From an uncultured Bacteroidales bacterium (GTDB lineage Bacteria; Bacteroidota; Bacteroidia; Bacteroidales; Bacteroidaceae): a stretch of DNA of 64,000 nucleotides. Every line of letters starts with the position of its first letter. The stretch's first letter is position 1. Of the stretch, positions 9,475 through 17,894 are shown piece after piece. A program made the translations under genes and the position numbers. The stretch is from contig CALDKD010000117.1 of assembly GCA_937898885.1 (NCBI GenBank), positions 1 to 64,000 on the forward strand. Direction: 5' to 3'. The notes beneath the pieces are model-generated. The model was given only the letters and a program-made list of their open reading frames with translations. It did not search any database and was not told the DNA's origin.

Positions 9475-10242
9475 TTACATACCGCCATCAACACGAAGTA
9501 CTTGGCCTGTTATGTAAGAAGAAAGATCTGAAGCCAAAAACAGAGCAGCATTTGCAATGTCCTCAACGGTGCCAGGCTGCTTACTATCTGTTGCCATAAT
9601 AGTATTGCGAATTACCTCATCTGTCATACTGCTTAACATATCCGTTTGAGTTATACCAGGAGCAATAGAATTAGCACGAATTCCCTTCACGCCTAACTCT
9701 TCAGCTAAAGCTTTTGTCGCACACACCACACTTGCCTTGCTCGCACCATAAATTGAACGTCCGGAATTACCATCTATCGCAGCTGAGGATGCTATATTCA
9801 CTATGTTTCCATAACCATTTTTCACCATTAACTTAACTATATATTGCGTGAAAATGTACGGGGCAACAAAATTAACATCCAGGGTCTTATCTATCCAATC
9901 TCGTGTTGACATCTGGAAAAGCGCATTATATGTAATACCTGCATTATTTACAAGCACATCAACACGTTTTTTCTCTCCTATAATCTGTTTAACAGCAGAC
10001 TTTACTTGATCCAGGTCTGTCAGCTCAAAATAAACAGGTTCTACTATTACTCCAAATTTTGCTGAAAGTTCCGCGCAATATGTTTCAAAAGCATCTGTTC
10101 TAGATCTTGCGCAAGCCCACACGTTTGCGCCATTGGCAGCAAATACTTCTACAATTTTATACCCAATACCGCGAGCCGCACCTGTAACAATAGCATTTCT
10201 ACCCTCTAATAACTTCTTTGCCTTACTATTTAATGCCTCCAT
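9475..10242 (-). CDS. Short-chain dehydrogenase/reductase (FabG-like), copy 1
   Basis: 255-residue classical SDR. The cofactor-binding glycines are in VTGAARGIGYKI (about residue 19), the NNAGIT motif lies near residue 97, and the catalytic Ser and Y-x-x-x-K lie in SSAAIDGNSGRSIYGASKAS (about residues 148-167). The C-terminus ends in the FabG-like DLSSYITGQVLRVDGGM. It overlaps the upstream SDR by 17 bases and shares with it the unusual IDGNSG segment before the catalytic Tyr, so the two arose by tandem duplication. Likely NAD(P)H-dependent reduction of a ketone on an ACP-bound or sugar intermediate; substrate unknown. Confidence 0.9.
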   Translation of the reverse strand: MEALNSKAKKLLEGRNAIVTGAARGIGYKIVEVFAANGANVWACARSRTDAFETYCAELSAKFGVIVEPVYFELTDLDQVKSAVKQIIGEKKRVDVLVNNAGITYNALFQMSTRDWIDKTLDVNFVAPYIFTQYIVKLMVKNGYGNIVNIASSAAIDGNSGRSIYGASKASVVCATKALAEELGVKGIRANSIAPGITQTDMLSSMTDEVIRNTIMATDSKQPGTVEDIANAALFLASDLSSYITGQVLRVDGGM

Positions 10243-10969
10243 CTATTCTAATAACCTGTCCTGTTATATGTTTTGACAAATCAGAAGCAAGGAAAGCCAA
10301 TACACTTGCAACTTCTTCAGGTTCCCCCATACGTTTAATATCCATAGACGCAATCTTCTCTTTTATCACTTCTTGGGGAACCACTTTATTCATATCAGTA
10401 TTTATCACACCCGGGGCAATACAATTCACTCGGATTCCTTTTGATGCCAACTCCTTGGACATAGTCTTCATAGCACCTATCAAAGCGGCTTTACTTGAAC
10501 CATACGCCAATTGGCCAGAATTGCCATCAATTGCAGAAATGGAACTTACAAATACGACACTGGAAGAATTGGTGTTTCGTAACATCAATTTTGTAATATA
10601 CTGCGAGAATTGTATTTGAGAAAAGAAATTCACGTCAAATACCAATTTCATAGTCTCCATAGAAACCATATGAAAAATAGCATCTTTTGCCATTCCCGCA
10701 ATATTAATAAGGGCATCAACAGGGACTTTATCTGATTGTATGCTTTTTACTGCAGCCCTCATTTCTTCACAATCAAGCAAATTGAAATATAAAGGCTTTA
10801 CCCATACACTATTTTTGTCAGCAAGTTTTTTACAAAAGACCTCAAATTCATCATCAGGGTGCATAGCACACGCCCAAACATTAGCACCGTTCGAAGCAAA
10901 AAATTCTAATGTAGCTCTGCCAATCCCTTGAAGCGTTCCAGTAATAACAATGTTTTTACCAGACAACAT
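10226..10969 (-). CDS. Short-chain dehydrogenase/reductase (FabG-like), copy 2
   Basis: 247-residue SDR, a tandem paralog of the next gene. The cofactor loop is VITGTLQGIGRATLEFF (about residues 8-24). The usual NNAG is altered to INIAGMAK near residue 89. The catalytic Ser and Tyr/Lys are in SISAIDGNSGQLAYGSSKAA (about residues 142-161). It ends with DLSKHITGQVIRIDGGIK. It begins 5 bases after the ACP gene and overlaps copy 1 by 17 bases. Proximity to the ACP favours a ketoreductase acting on an ACP-bound acyl group, but a sugar substrate is possible. The altered NNAG motif is a small deviation from the family norm. Confidence 0.88.
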   Translation of the reverse strand: MLSGKNIVITGTLQGIGRATLEFFASNGANVWACAMHPDDEFEVFCKKLADKNSVWVKPLYFNLLDCEEMRAAVKSIQSDKVPVDALINIAGMAKDAIFHMVSMETMKLVFDVNFFSQIQFSQYITKLMLRNTNSSSVVFVSSISAIDGNSGQLAYGSSKAALIGAMKTMSKELASKGIRVNCIAPGVINTDMNKVVPQEVIKEKIASMDIKRMGEPEEVASVLAFLASDLSKHITGQVIRIDGGIK

Positions 10970-10974
10970 AGTGT

Positions 10975-11220
10975 TTACTCGTCAAAATTAATGTCATATT
11001 TATCTCTCAATATCTCCATTCCTTTTTCAAATGACGAAAAATCAATGATGTCGTCTGTCTCCATCATAATATCAAACGAATCTTCGAGATTTGCAACAAG
11101 GGTCATATGACCTACGGAATCCCATAAAGGCACCGATTGATACTTAAGCCCATTAAGCATTTCATTCGTAATCTCAAATGTATCACAAAAAACCTGTGAA
11201 TACTTTTCTAAATTTGTCAT
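10975..11220 (-). CDS. Acyl carrier protein
   Basis: 81-residue acidic carrier protein with the phosphopantetheine attachment Ser in VPLWDSVGHMTLVANLED at about residues 30-47. The four-helix ACP pattern is visible (ITNEMLNGL, helix II after DS, FSSFEKGMEIL near the C-terminus). It overlaps the acyltransferase gene upstream by 4 bases and precedes the two SDRs. It is presumably the carrier on which an acyl group, activated by the ligase at 6386-7726, is modified before transfer to a sugar or reduction by LuxE/LuxC. That link is inference from gene order. A holo-ACP synthase must be supplied from elsewhere. Confidence 0.88.
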   Translation of the reverse strand: MTNLEKYSQVFCDTFEITNEMLNGLKYQSVPLWDSVGHMTLVANLEDSFDIMMETDDIIDFSSFEKGMEILRDKYDINFDE

Positions 11221-11870
11221 AATTTTAAATTTTTTGGAACTAACATTTCTCTTGCAGGATTACCCATCATAACAGAATTATCGGAAACATTTCTAATAAC
11301 GAGTGAATTTGCATTGATTGTTACATTGTTGCCTATTGTAAGTTTTGGTATCACTGTCGATCTGGGATGCATTGTAACGGATTCGCTCAAAACAGAGAAA
11401 CCACCAACAAATGCTTCGGAACCAATGTGTGACCAATTGCCAACCCTAACATCGTGACCGAGTAAAGCGGACGGCATAATAGTAACAAAATCACCAACTG
11501 ATATATCACAAGACACAACAGACTGTTTCTCAATAATGCAGCCACGACCTATAGTTGTGTTTAGTCCTATAGAAGCTGCAGGGTGTATTAAAGTTATAAA
11601 ATGACCTCCTTTTCTCAATATAATATTTGCGTATTTTTTCTTATAAAACGAATCACCCAATGCACATATAAAAACATCATCTTCTTGAATTACATAATCC
11701 TCAACAGAAGATAAAATCGGAGGGTAACCATTATAACCATTTAAAGCATCATGCTTATCATCTAGAAAACCTTTAATCTCAAAATCCGCACCAGACTCAA
11801 TACAAGCCCTTGCCAAGCCGAGCACTTCACGTCCAAAGCCCCTGGCGCCAATTATAAGCAATTGATTCAT
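11217..11870 (-). CDS. NeuD/PglD-like sugar N-acyltransferase (left-handed beta-helix)
   Basis: 217-residue hexapeptide-repeat acyltransferase. The N-terminal 80 residues form the small nucleotide-sugar-binding domain with LLIIGARGFGREVLGLA at the start. From about residue 90 comes the left-handed beta-helix with repeats such as HPAASIGLNTTIGRGCIIEK and IGNNVTINANSLVIRNV. The catalytic His is probably in LLGHDVRVGNW at about residue 137. The protein ends with NSVMMGNPAREML, typical of PglD/NeuD/VioB-type enzymes. These acylate the amino group made by a DegT aminotransferase, which is the gene directly upstream (4-base overlap). With an ACP gene just downstream, the donor could be acyl-ACP rather than acetyl-CoA (inference). 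Confidence 0.87.
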   Translation of the reverse strand: MNQLLIIGARGFGREVLGLARACIESGADFEIKGFLDDKHDALNGYNGYPPILSSVEDYVIQEDDVFICALGDSFYKKKYANIILRKGGHFITLIHPAASIGLNTTIGRGCIIEKQSVVSCDISVGDFVTIMPSALLGHDVRVGNWSHIGSEAFVGGFSVLSESVTMHPRSTVIPKLTIGNNVTINANSLVIRNVSDNSVMMGNPAREMLVPKNLKL

Positions 11871-12973
11871 CTATTCTTTACTATAAAAATTATTTTCTCT
11901 ATATCATCCGCTTTCAACTCGTGATGCATAGGTAAACATATCACCTGATTTGCCATACGTGTAGCATTCGGCAAGTTAGATGGGTTTGCAGATGGCAAAC
12001 CGCGATATGTGCTGAAAGAACTGATAAGCGGATAGAAGTACCTGCGTCCAAGCACATTGTGCTCTTTCATTTTGAAATACAGCTCATCGCGGGTCATTCC
12101 GAATTTATCGGCATCTACAAATATTGGAAAATAACTGTAGTTATGTTTCACGCCTGGCATATCATCAAAGAATGTGATGCCATCAACATCACGCAATGCC
12201 TGACGGTACTTGATGGCAACCTGATGACGTGCCTCAATTGCGGCATCTACAATTTTAAGTGAGCACAAACCGTATGCGGAGCGAATCTCGTCCATTTTAC
12301 TGTTAATACCAGGACCTACGACCTCGGTCTCACCTGCAAAGCCAAAGTTCTTGAGATAATCAATACGTTTTTTAGTCTCAGCATCCTTCATCACCATAGC
12401 GCCACCTTCAATAGTATTGAACACCTTGGTGGCGTGGAAACTGAGTGTTGACAAATCACCTGCCTTCAAAATGCTCTCACCATCTACTTCTACGCCAAAA
12501 GCGTGTGCGGCGTCATATATAACTTTCAAGCCATATTTATCTGCAATTGCTTGAATTTCCTTAGTTCGGCAAGGCTTGCCATAGACGTGCACTGGCATTA
12601 TGGCTGTAGTACGAGGAGTTATGGCAGCCTCTATGCAATCAGGGTCTATATTTCCTGTTGCAGGGTCAATATCAACAAATACAGGTGTAGCTCCATTCCA
12701 CCATATAGAATGTGTTGTAGCGACAAAGCTATATGGACTGGTTATTACCTCACCTGTAATACGCAAAGCTTGAAGAGCAGTAATCAATGGCAATGTTCCA
12801 TTTGTGAACAAACTGATATAGGGCACTTTAAGGTAATTTGCCAGTTCTTCCTCCAACTGTTGATGAAAAGTCCCATTATTAGTAATCCACTTTGAGTGCC
12901 ATATTTGCAATAATAAAGCACTAAAATCATCCAAATTTGGGAGAAGAGGCGAGGTTACTGTTATTCTGTCCAT
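11867..12973 (-). CDS. DegT/DnrJ/EryC1/StrS aminotransferase, VioA/WecE-like
   Basis: 368-residue PLP-dependent nucleotide-sugar aminotransferase. VITSPYSFVATTHSIWWNGA at about residue 74 and VYGKPCRTKEIQAIADKYGL at about residue 128 are strong family matches. DAAHAFGV supplies the PLP-contacting Asp, and the Schiff-base Lys is in LSFHATKVFNTIEGGAM at about residues 177-193. The pattern is closest, from memory, to VioA-type dTDP-4-amino-4,6-dideoxyglucose aminotransferases. With the acyltransferase (4-base overlap) and the GT56-like transferase it forms a 4-acylamido-4,6-dideoxyhexose cassette. The nucleotide-sugar precursor genes (rmlA/rmlB type) are not in the window. Subtype assignment is moderate. 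Confidence 0.9.
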   Translation of the reverse strand: MDRITVTSPLLPNLDDFSALLLQIWHSKWITNNGTFHQQLEEELANYLKVPYISLFTNGTLPLITALQALRITGEVITSPYSFVATTHSIWWNGATPVFVDIDPATGNIDPDCIEAAITPRTTAIMPVHVYGKPCRTKEIQAIADKYGLKVIYDAAHAFGVEVDGESILKAGDLSTLSFHATKVFNTIEGGAMVMKDAETKKRIDYLKNFGFAGETEVVGPGINSKMDEIRSAYGLCSLKIVDAAIEARHQVAIKYRQALRDVDGITFFDDMPGVKHNYSYFPIFVDADKFGMTRDELYFKMKEHNVLGRRYFYPLISSFSTYRGLPSANPSNLPNATRMANQVICLPMHHELKADDIEKIIFIVKNR

Positions 12974-12980
12974 TGTTAAT

Positions 12981-14150
12981 TCAACATAAATGTTCTATCT
13001 CAGATACTGAAAGTTCAACTCTCTTTCGTACATTATCAAACCCCCAAAAAGACATTTTTTGCAAATTGGTTTCTATTTGTTCTTTTGTTAGAGAAGTATT
13101 AATTGATTCTTGATTCAAATCATCTTCTATACAGAAAATAATATAACCTTGTCCTTTGTAATATTTATACGCAATACTATCTTTATACAAAAAGACCTTA
13201 CAACCCTGTAATAGACATGCGTTAATGTTTCCTATAGCTTGCTGACGTATATGCCCAAAAATGCCAACGCGGCAAGATTTTAACCTTTTTATATATTGTT
13301 CATACGGCATAAAGTCTCTTTGTATAAATGCTTTAATACCGTTCTTTTTTATAAATGATTGGACATTTTCAGCATAAGCGGCATCACCATATGCCATTGG
13401 TAAATACAAAGAATTCGTAATATGTTTTTTTCGAATGAGCGTCAATAAATCTAAATGATTATTTGTTGGATCAGCAGAATTACCGACTATAATACAATCT
13501 GCATTATTAAAATCTATTACATCATAGGCATAAGTATTATTACCGACATATTGAAACGGAAAATACTTTGCTTTAAATCCTTCTACTGTTGATAGCAATT
13601 CGTATTCATAGGGTAAAACTGTAGCCCAGTAATCAATGCGTTTCACACATTCAATCTGATTTTTCTTGTATTGTCTCACTTCAGACTCTGTTTGTCTGAC
13701 TCTATCTAAGTAAGACTTATCAGTGTGTGATTTATAAAAATGATAAACATTTTTAATACTCCTTATCAAAAAATTACCATTCAACAAATTAAATGTTTTC
13801 CGCTTGTACAAAGTAATTGGAATAATTGGAGATATTCCGAATAGTTCACAATAAATGTCATATCCCCAAGTAGATGTAATAACAATCTTATTCAATGGTA
13901 TTGCGCATATTATTTTATATAACATAGGTGGCATTGAATGGAACATAAACACATCCACATCATCTCTTTTGCAAATTGAATCACTATCCGAAATATATAC
14001 AGGCTGAATACTTTGAGTTTTTATATATTTATAACTAACAAAATCATTATCAACGAAGCAAATATATTCATTTGATACTTTCAATGTTGAAAATAGCTGA
14101 ATAGGAGACTCCCAAAATTTATCGTCAGGTATAATATGAAGAATTTTCAT
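12981..14150 (-). CDS. GT56/WecF-like 4-acetamido-4,6-dideoxyhexosyltransferase
   Basis: 389-residue glycosyltransferase matching the TDP-Fuc4NAc transferase (WecF, GT56) family, which transfers a 4-acetamido-4,6-dideoxyhexose to a polyprenol-linked saccharide at the cytoplasmic face. Diagnostic segments are MKILHIIPDDKFWES at the start, IIVGNSADPTNNHLDLL at about residue 217, LPMAYGDAAYAENV near 253, and IFGHIRQQAIGNINACLLQG at about residue 298. The preceding DegT aminotransferase and N-acyltransferase are what its donor would require, so context and family agree. The gene is very AT-rich (about one-third GC by eye), unlike the exporter genes upstream, and begins the variable part of the locus. 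Confidence 0.82.
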   Translation of the reverse strand: MKILHIIPDDKFWESPIQLFSTLKVSNEYICFVDNDFVSYKYIKTQSIQPVYISDSDSICKRDDVDVFMFHSMPPMLYKIICAIPLNKIVITSTWGYDIYCELFGISPIIPITLYKRKTFNLLNGNFLIRSIKNVYHFYKSHTDKSYLDRVRQTESEVRQYKKNQIECVKRIDYWATVLPYEYELLSTVEGFKAKYFPFQYVGNNTYAYDVIDFNNADCIIVGNSADPTNNHLDLLTLIRKKHITNSLYLPMAYGDAAYAENVQSFIKKNGIKAFIQRDFMPYEQYIKRLKSCRVGIFGHIRQQAIGNINACLLQGCKVFLYKDSIAYKYYKGQGYIIFCIEDDLNQESINTSLTKEQIETNLQKMSFWGFDNVRKRVELSVSEIEHLC

Positions 14151-14158
14151 TTAAAATA

Positions 14159-15442
14159 TCACTTAAAAACAGCACTTAACACTGGTGAATAGCCTCTATT
14201 TTCTCGTAATAAATATGAGCCTCCAAAAAACGAGTCATTTAAGACTGTAATCTGAACTGCATTCTCTAACAAATCACAAAAATCACTTTGGTTTGTTGTA
14301 TTATGACAAATTAGATAACGCAATGAATACACATTTGGTCGTAAACTCAACGAAGGAATTTCCAGGCTGAAAGTATTAGCAATTGTTGAGAAATTGTGAG
14401 GCATTTCATCAGATATCCATGAAACAGCAGCATTGCCTGATTGATCACATAAGTTACATGCAACAATCATTTTCGACAAATCAATATCAGGCTTTTTTTT
14501 GATAGCAAATTCAATTCTTAAAAAATGTCCAGTAAACACTTCATTTACCCGTTCACCTTTCTCGTTATAAAATGCGATATCAATAACCTCAATATTCTTA
14601 TTACCTTTCTTGTCCTTACGTTCCGACAAAGGAACATCGGCAACGAAATTGCTCATACTTAAATAAGTAGATATGCATTCCTCTATTGGACCAGTTTTAT
14701 GGATTTTTCCATTGTTCAGAATTATTCCATTGTTGCACAGATTCCTGACCGCGCCCATATTGTGACTGACAAACAGCACCGTCCTACCCTCGCCCTGGCT
14801 AACGTCCTTCATCTTGCCAATGGCCTTCTTCTGGAACTCAGCATCGCCTACGGCCAGCACCTCGTCAACTACCAGTATCTCCGGATCCAGGTGTGCGGCC
14901 ACTGCAAAGCCCAGGCGCACCATCATACCGCTTGAATACCTCTTTACAGGGGTATCAAGATACCGCTCGCAGCCGGAGAAATCGACTATCTCATCAAGTT
15001 TGCGGGCAATCTCGGGTTTGGTCATGCCGAGGATGGCGCCGTTCATGAAGATGTTCTCGCGGCCGGTCATCTCGGGGTGAAAGCCGGTGCCTACCTCAAG
15101 GAGGGAGCCTATACGGCCACGGGCACGGATCTGTCCGGTGGTGGGGCCAGTTACCTTGCTAAGGAGCTTGAGCAGGGTGCTCTTACCGGCGCCGTTGCGG
15201 CCTATGATGCCTACTACATCGCCCTGCTCTACCCGGAAGTTGATGTCGCGGAGGGCCCAGACGTAGTCGCTTGAGCCTTTTGAGGAGCGGTCATTAGTCT
15301 CGCCTATGCGCAGGTAAGGGTCTTCCTTGTGCAGTATGTTCATCTGCCACCAGCGGTTAAGGTCGTGACTGAGGGTCTGGGTGCTTACCAGGCCCAGACG
15401 GTACTGCTTTCCTACGTTCTCAAATTCTATTGCTGTTGCCAT
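14159..15442 (-). CDS. wzt: ABC exporter ATPase Wzt with C-terminal substrate-binding domain
   Basis: 427 residues: an ATP-binding domain (about 1-245) followed by a Wzt-type C-terminal beta-sandwich (about 260-427) that selects the O-polysaccharide. Walker A is GIIGRNGAGKSTLLK at about residue 77. The signature is RYSSGMMVRLGFAVAAH, Walker B is EILVVDEVLAVGD, and the switch His is in LFVSHNMGAVRNLC. With the permease Wzm it exports finished polysaccharide across the inner membrane. Composition changes sharply inside the gene. The ATPase half (above about 14740) is GC-rich like the exporter genes, while the substrate-binding half is AT-rich like the glycosyltransferase cassette, suggesting recombination at the domain boundary. 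It lies 13 bases after wzm. Confidence 0.92.
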   Translation of the reverse strand: MATAIEFENVGKQYRLGLVSTQTLSHDLNRWWQMNILHKEDPYLRIGETNDRSSKGSSDYVWALRDINFRVEQGDVVGIIGRNGAGKSTLLKLLSKVTGPTTGQIRARGRIGSLLEVGTGFHPEMTGRENIFMNGAILGMTKPEIARKLDEIVDFSGCERYLDTPVKRYSSGMMVRLGFAVAAHLDPEILVVDEVLAVGDAEFQKKAIGKMKDVSQGEGRTVLFVSHNMGAVRNLCNNGIILNNGKIHKTGPIEECISTYLSMSNFVADVPLSERKDKKGNKNIEVIDIAFYNEKGERVNEVFTGHFLRIEFAIKKKPDIDLSKMIVACNLCDQSGNAAVSWISDEMPHNFSTIANTFSLEIPSLSLRPNVYSLRYLICHNTTNQSDFCDLLENAVQITVLNDSFFGGSYLLRENRGYSPVLSAVFK

Positions 15443-15455
15443 AAGTAGTAACTTT

Positions 15456-16322
15456 TTACACGGTGTCCATGAACGACTTCTGCACCTTGTTGAAGACTAC
15501 TACGCCCAGGGCCAGAAGGACGGCCATAAAGAGGAATGAGTAGGCCAGCCAGCCCCAGCCGATGAAACTGCCGGCACCAAGGAAGCCGTATTTGAAGGTC
15601 TCTATCACGGGGGTCACGGGGTTCAGGGACATTACGGTGTAGAGGTCTATTCCGGCCTTGACCTTGCCCTGCACCTGGCTGAGAGGATAGACGATTGGGG
15701 TGGCGTACATCCAGAGCTGCACTATGAAGGTGAAGAGTATCTGAAGGTCGCGGTACTTGGTGGTCATGGAGCTTATCAGGATGCCGAAGCCCAGGGCCAG
15801 GCCTGCCATCATAACCACAAGCAGCGGGAACAGCAGGGCGTACCAGTTGGGACACGCGGGGCAGCCGGTGCAGGCATATACCACATAGACTATGGCGAAC
15901 AGGCCGAACTGTATGCCGAAGCGCAGCAGGTTGCTGAGCACGTTGGATACCGGCATTATGAGGCGCGGGAAATAGACCTTGCCGAAGATATTGGCGTTGG
16001 TTACGAAGGTGTTCGATGTGGTGTTGAGGCAATCCGCAAAGTACTGCCACATACACACGCCGGCCAGATAGAACAGGGGCTGCGGAACACCGTCGGTGGG
16101 GATGCCTGCTATGCCGCCGAACACTACCATATACATAAGCACGGTGAGAGCCGGCTGTATGACATACCACAGCGGGCCAAGGATGGTCTGCTTGTACTGT
16201 ACTACTATGTTTCTCTTTACGAAAAGCGAGCAAAGGTCGCGGTAACGCCACAACTCGCCGAAATCAACCGAGAGAAGTTTCTCACGCGGTTTGATTACTA
16301 TATCCCATTTTTCTTCTGCCAT
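15456..16322 (-). CDS. wzm: ABC exporter permease Wzm
   Basis: 288-residue ABC-2 type permease with about six membrane helices, the transmembrane partner of Wzt. The N-terminal amphipathic segment ELWRYRDLCSLFVKRNIVVQ and the following QTILGPLWYVIQPALTVLMY are characteristic of polysaccharide and teichoic-acid exporters. Later helices include WYALLFPLLVVMMAGLALGF and AYSFLFMAVLLALGVVVF. The loop ATPIVYPLSQVQG carries the family P-I-x-Y/W motif. It starts 6 bases after the sugar-phosphate transferase. An ABC-dependent pathway means the chain is completed in the cytoplasm before export, in contrast to Wzx/Wzy systems; neither gene is seen here. Confidence 0.93.
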   Translation of the reverse strand: MAEEKWDIVIKPREKLLSVDFGELWRYRDLCSLFVKRNIVVQYKQTILGPLWYVIQPALTVLMYMVVFGGIAGIPTDGVPQPLFYLAGVCMWQYFADCLNTTSNTFVTNANIFGKVYFPRLIMPVSNVLSNLLRFGIQFGLFAIVYVVYACTGCPACPNWYALLFPLLVVMMAGLALGFGILISSMTTKYRDLQILFTFIVQLWMYATPIVYPLSQVQGKVKAGIDLYTVMSLNPVTPVIETFKYGFLGAGSFIGWGWLAYSFLFMAVLLALGVVVFNKVQKSFMDTV

Positions 16323-16328
16323 CTGTGC

Positions 16329-17777
16329 TTAGAACTTTTTGCCGAATGCGATGTTGATGAAGGTTTGCCAGAGTATCTTGATGTCGAACCACCAGGAGCG
16401 GTGACGCAGGTAGTAGAGGTCGAACTCAAGGCGGCGGAGCATCTTCTCCATTGAGTCGGTGTAGCCGTTCTTGAGGGTGGAGTATGATGTCACGCCCGGA
16501 CGAATCTGATAGAGGAAGTAGTAGCGGGGGTCCTGCTCCATTATCTGGTCTATGTAGAAGCGGCGCTCGGGACGGTGGCCGATGAAGGCCATATCGCCCT
16601 TGAAGACGTTCCAGAGCTGTGGCAGCTCGTCAAGATGATGCTGACGCAGGAACTTGCCTACCTTGGTAAGACGCGGGTCATCGTCGCCGGAATAGAGGGC
16701 GGGGCCTGCCGACTCGGCATCGACGCGCATGGAGCGGAACTTGTAGATGAAGAACGGACGGCCGAAACGACCTATGCGCTCCTGTTTGTAAATGGCCGGA
16801 CCGCCATCGCCAGCCTTGATGGCGATGAAGCATATAAGGTATAGCGGGCTGAACACTATGAGCAGGACGGTGGCCAGGCAGAGGTCAAAGACACGCTTGG
16901 TGTTGCGCTCGAAGGAGCTCATACCGTCGGGGATGAACTCGCGCGAGGTATCGACTACGGCCTTGAGCGACTGAGTGCTCATACCGTCGAACTCCATATC
17001 GTCTATCTTTGGCGACATAAGGCAGTGTATGCCCTGTCTGAGCGAGATGGACACCAGACCATTGTGCTCATTCTCAAGCTCGGCGTCCTCATCGCGCGCA
17101 AAGAGGATACCCATAATGCCCAAGTCGCGCTTTAGGGCGGCTACATCGTCCTCGGTTTCAAAGCTGAAGACGGAGATGTCGCGCATAACGAGGCCGTTGG
17201 ATGCCTTGTTGCGGGTAAGGAAGCCTACGGGTTTATAGTGCACGCTGTTCTCCAGGCGGATTACCATAGCCACGGACTTGTCTGATGTGCCGTATATAAG
17301 CACCGGCATACGGTCAACATTCCTGCCTGGATCTCTGCTTACATCGTCGTGGATAAGGAGTATGAGCACTCTTACCATAACAAGCATGAACATAGTGATA
17401 AGCAGGTCGGCTACGACCATTGCCACCTCGGTGCGGAAATTGCTGAACTCAAATAGTTTCAGTGCGATGCAACCCACGAGCAAAACCTCTTTCACCAGAG
17501 TTGCCAGCACGAGCTTGCCTACCGACAGTAGGGTTGAGTGCTTGATGACTATCTTGTAAGTACCAAATAACAAGAAACTGAGCAGCGAGAACACGCCGCC
17601 GATAAACACCCATTCGAATACGTACTGCTTAAAGTCGAGCACAGGGGCTGTCTGCCACCTGATGTACAGGATTGCAAGGAGCGATGCGAGTATTGACACA
17701 CAGGAATCGAGCACAATAACCGCCAGCTTCTTGTGATCGCGCCCAACAGTTCTTAATCGTTCAATTTCCTTTACCAT
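16329..17777 (-). CDS. Polyprenyl-phosphate sugar-1-phosphate transferase (WbaP/EpsE family)
   Basis: 482-residue initiating transferase. About four N-terminal membrane helices (residues 18-130) lead to a CoA-binding-like Rossmann region with VLIYGTSDKSVAMVIRL at about residue 156. Then come a fifth helix (LATVLLIVFSPLYLICFIAI) and the C-terminal bacterial sugar transferase domain. The domain shows YKQERIGRFGRPFFIYKFRS, LRQHHLDELPQLWNVFKGD and MAFIGHRPERRFYI. It puts the first sugar phosphate on undecaprenyl phosphate to start repeat-unit synthesis. It is the first structural gene after the antiterminator gene, with a 117-base untranslated spacer that could host an antitermination or RNA signal. 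Confidence 0.92.
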   Translation of the reverse strand: MVKEIERLRTVGRDHKKLAVIVLDSCVSILASLLAILYIRWQTAPVLDFKQYVFEWVFIGGVFSLLSFLLFGTYKIVIKHSTLLSVGKLVLATLVKEVLLVGCIALKLFEFSNFRTEVAMVVADLLITMFMLVMVRVLILLIHDDVSRDPGRNVDRMPVLIYGTSDKSVAMVIRLENSVHYKPVGFLTRNKASNGLVMRDISVFSFETEDDVAALKRDLGIMGILFARDEDAELENEHNGLVSISLRQGIHCLMSPKIDDMEFDGMSTQSLKAVVDTSREFIPDGMSSFERNTKRVFDLCLATVLLIVFSPLYLICFIAIKAGDGGPAIYKQERIGRFGRPFFIYKFRSMRVDAESAGPALYSGDDDPRLTKVGKFLRQHHLDELPQLWNVFKGDMAFIGHRPERRFYIDQIMEQDPRYYFLYQIRPGVTSYSTLKNGYTDSMEKMLRRLEFDLYYLRHRSWWFDIKILWQTFINIAFGKKF

Positions 17778-17894
17778 AGTATGTTATTTTTAATCCGAAC
17801 CCCGAGAATTTATAAAGCTTCGCCAATGAACGTGTATTACACATTCACATTAATGTGGCATTTCAATGAGCCCTTCATAGCGAAGAATGTTCAT

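Noticed and set aside
15427..16251. 274-codon minus-strand frame overlapping wzm
   Set aside because: It is Arg/His/Pro-rich and out of frame with the obvious permease gene, so it is a GC-rich shadow.
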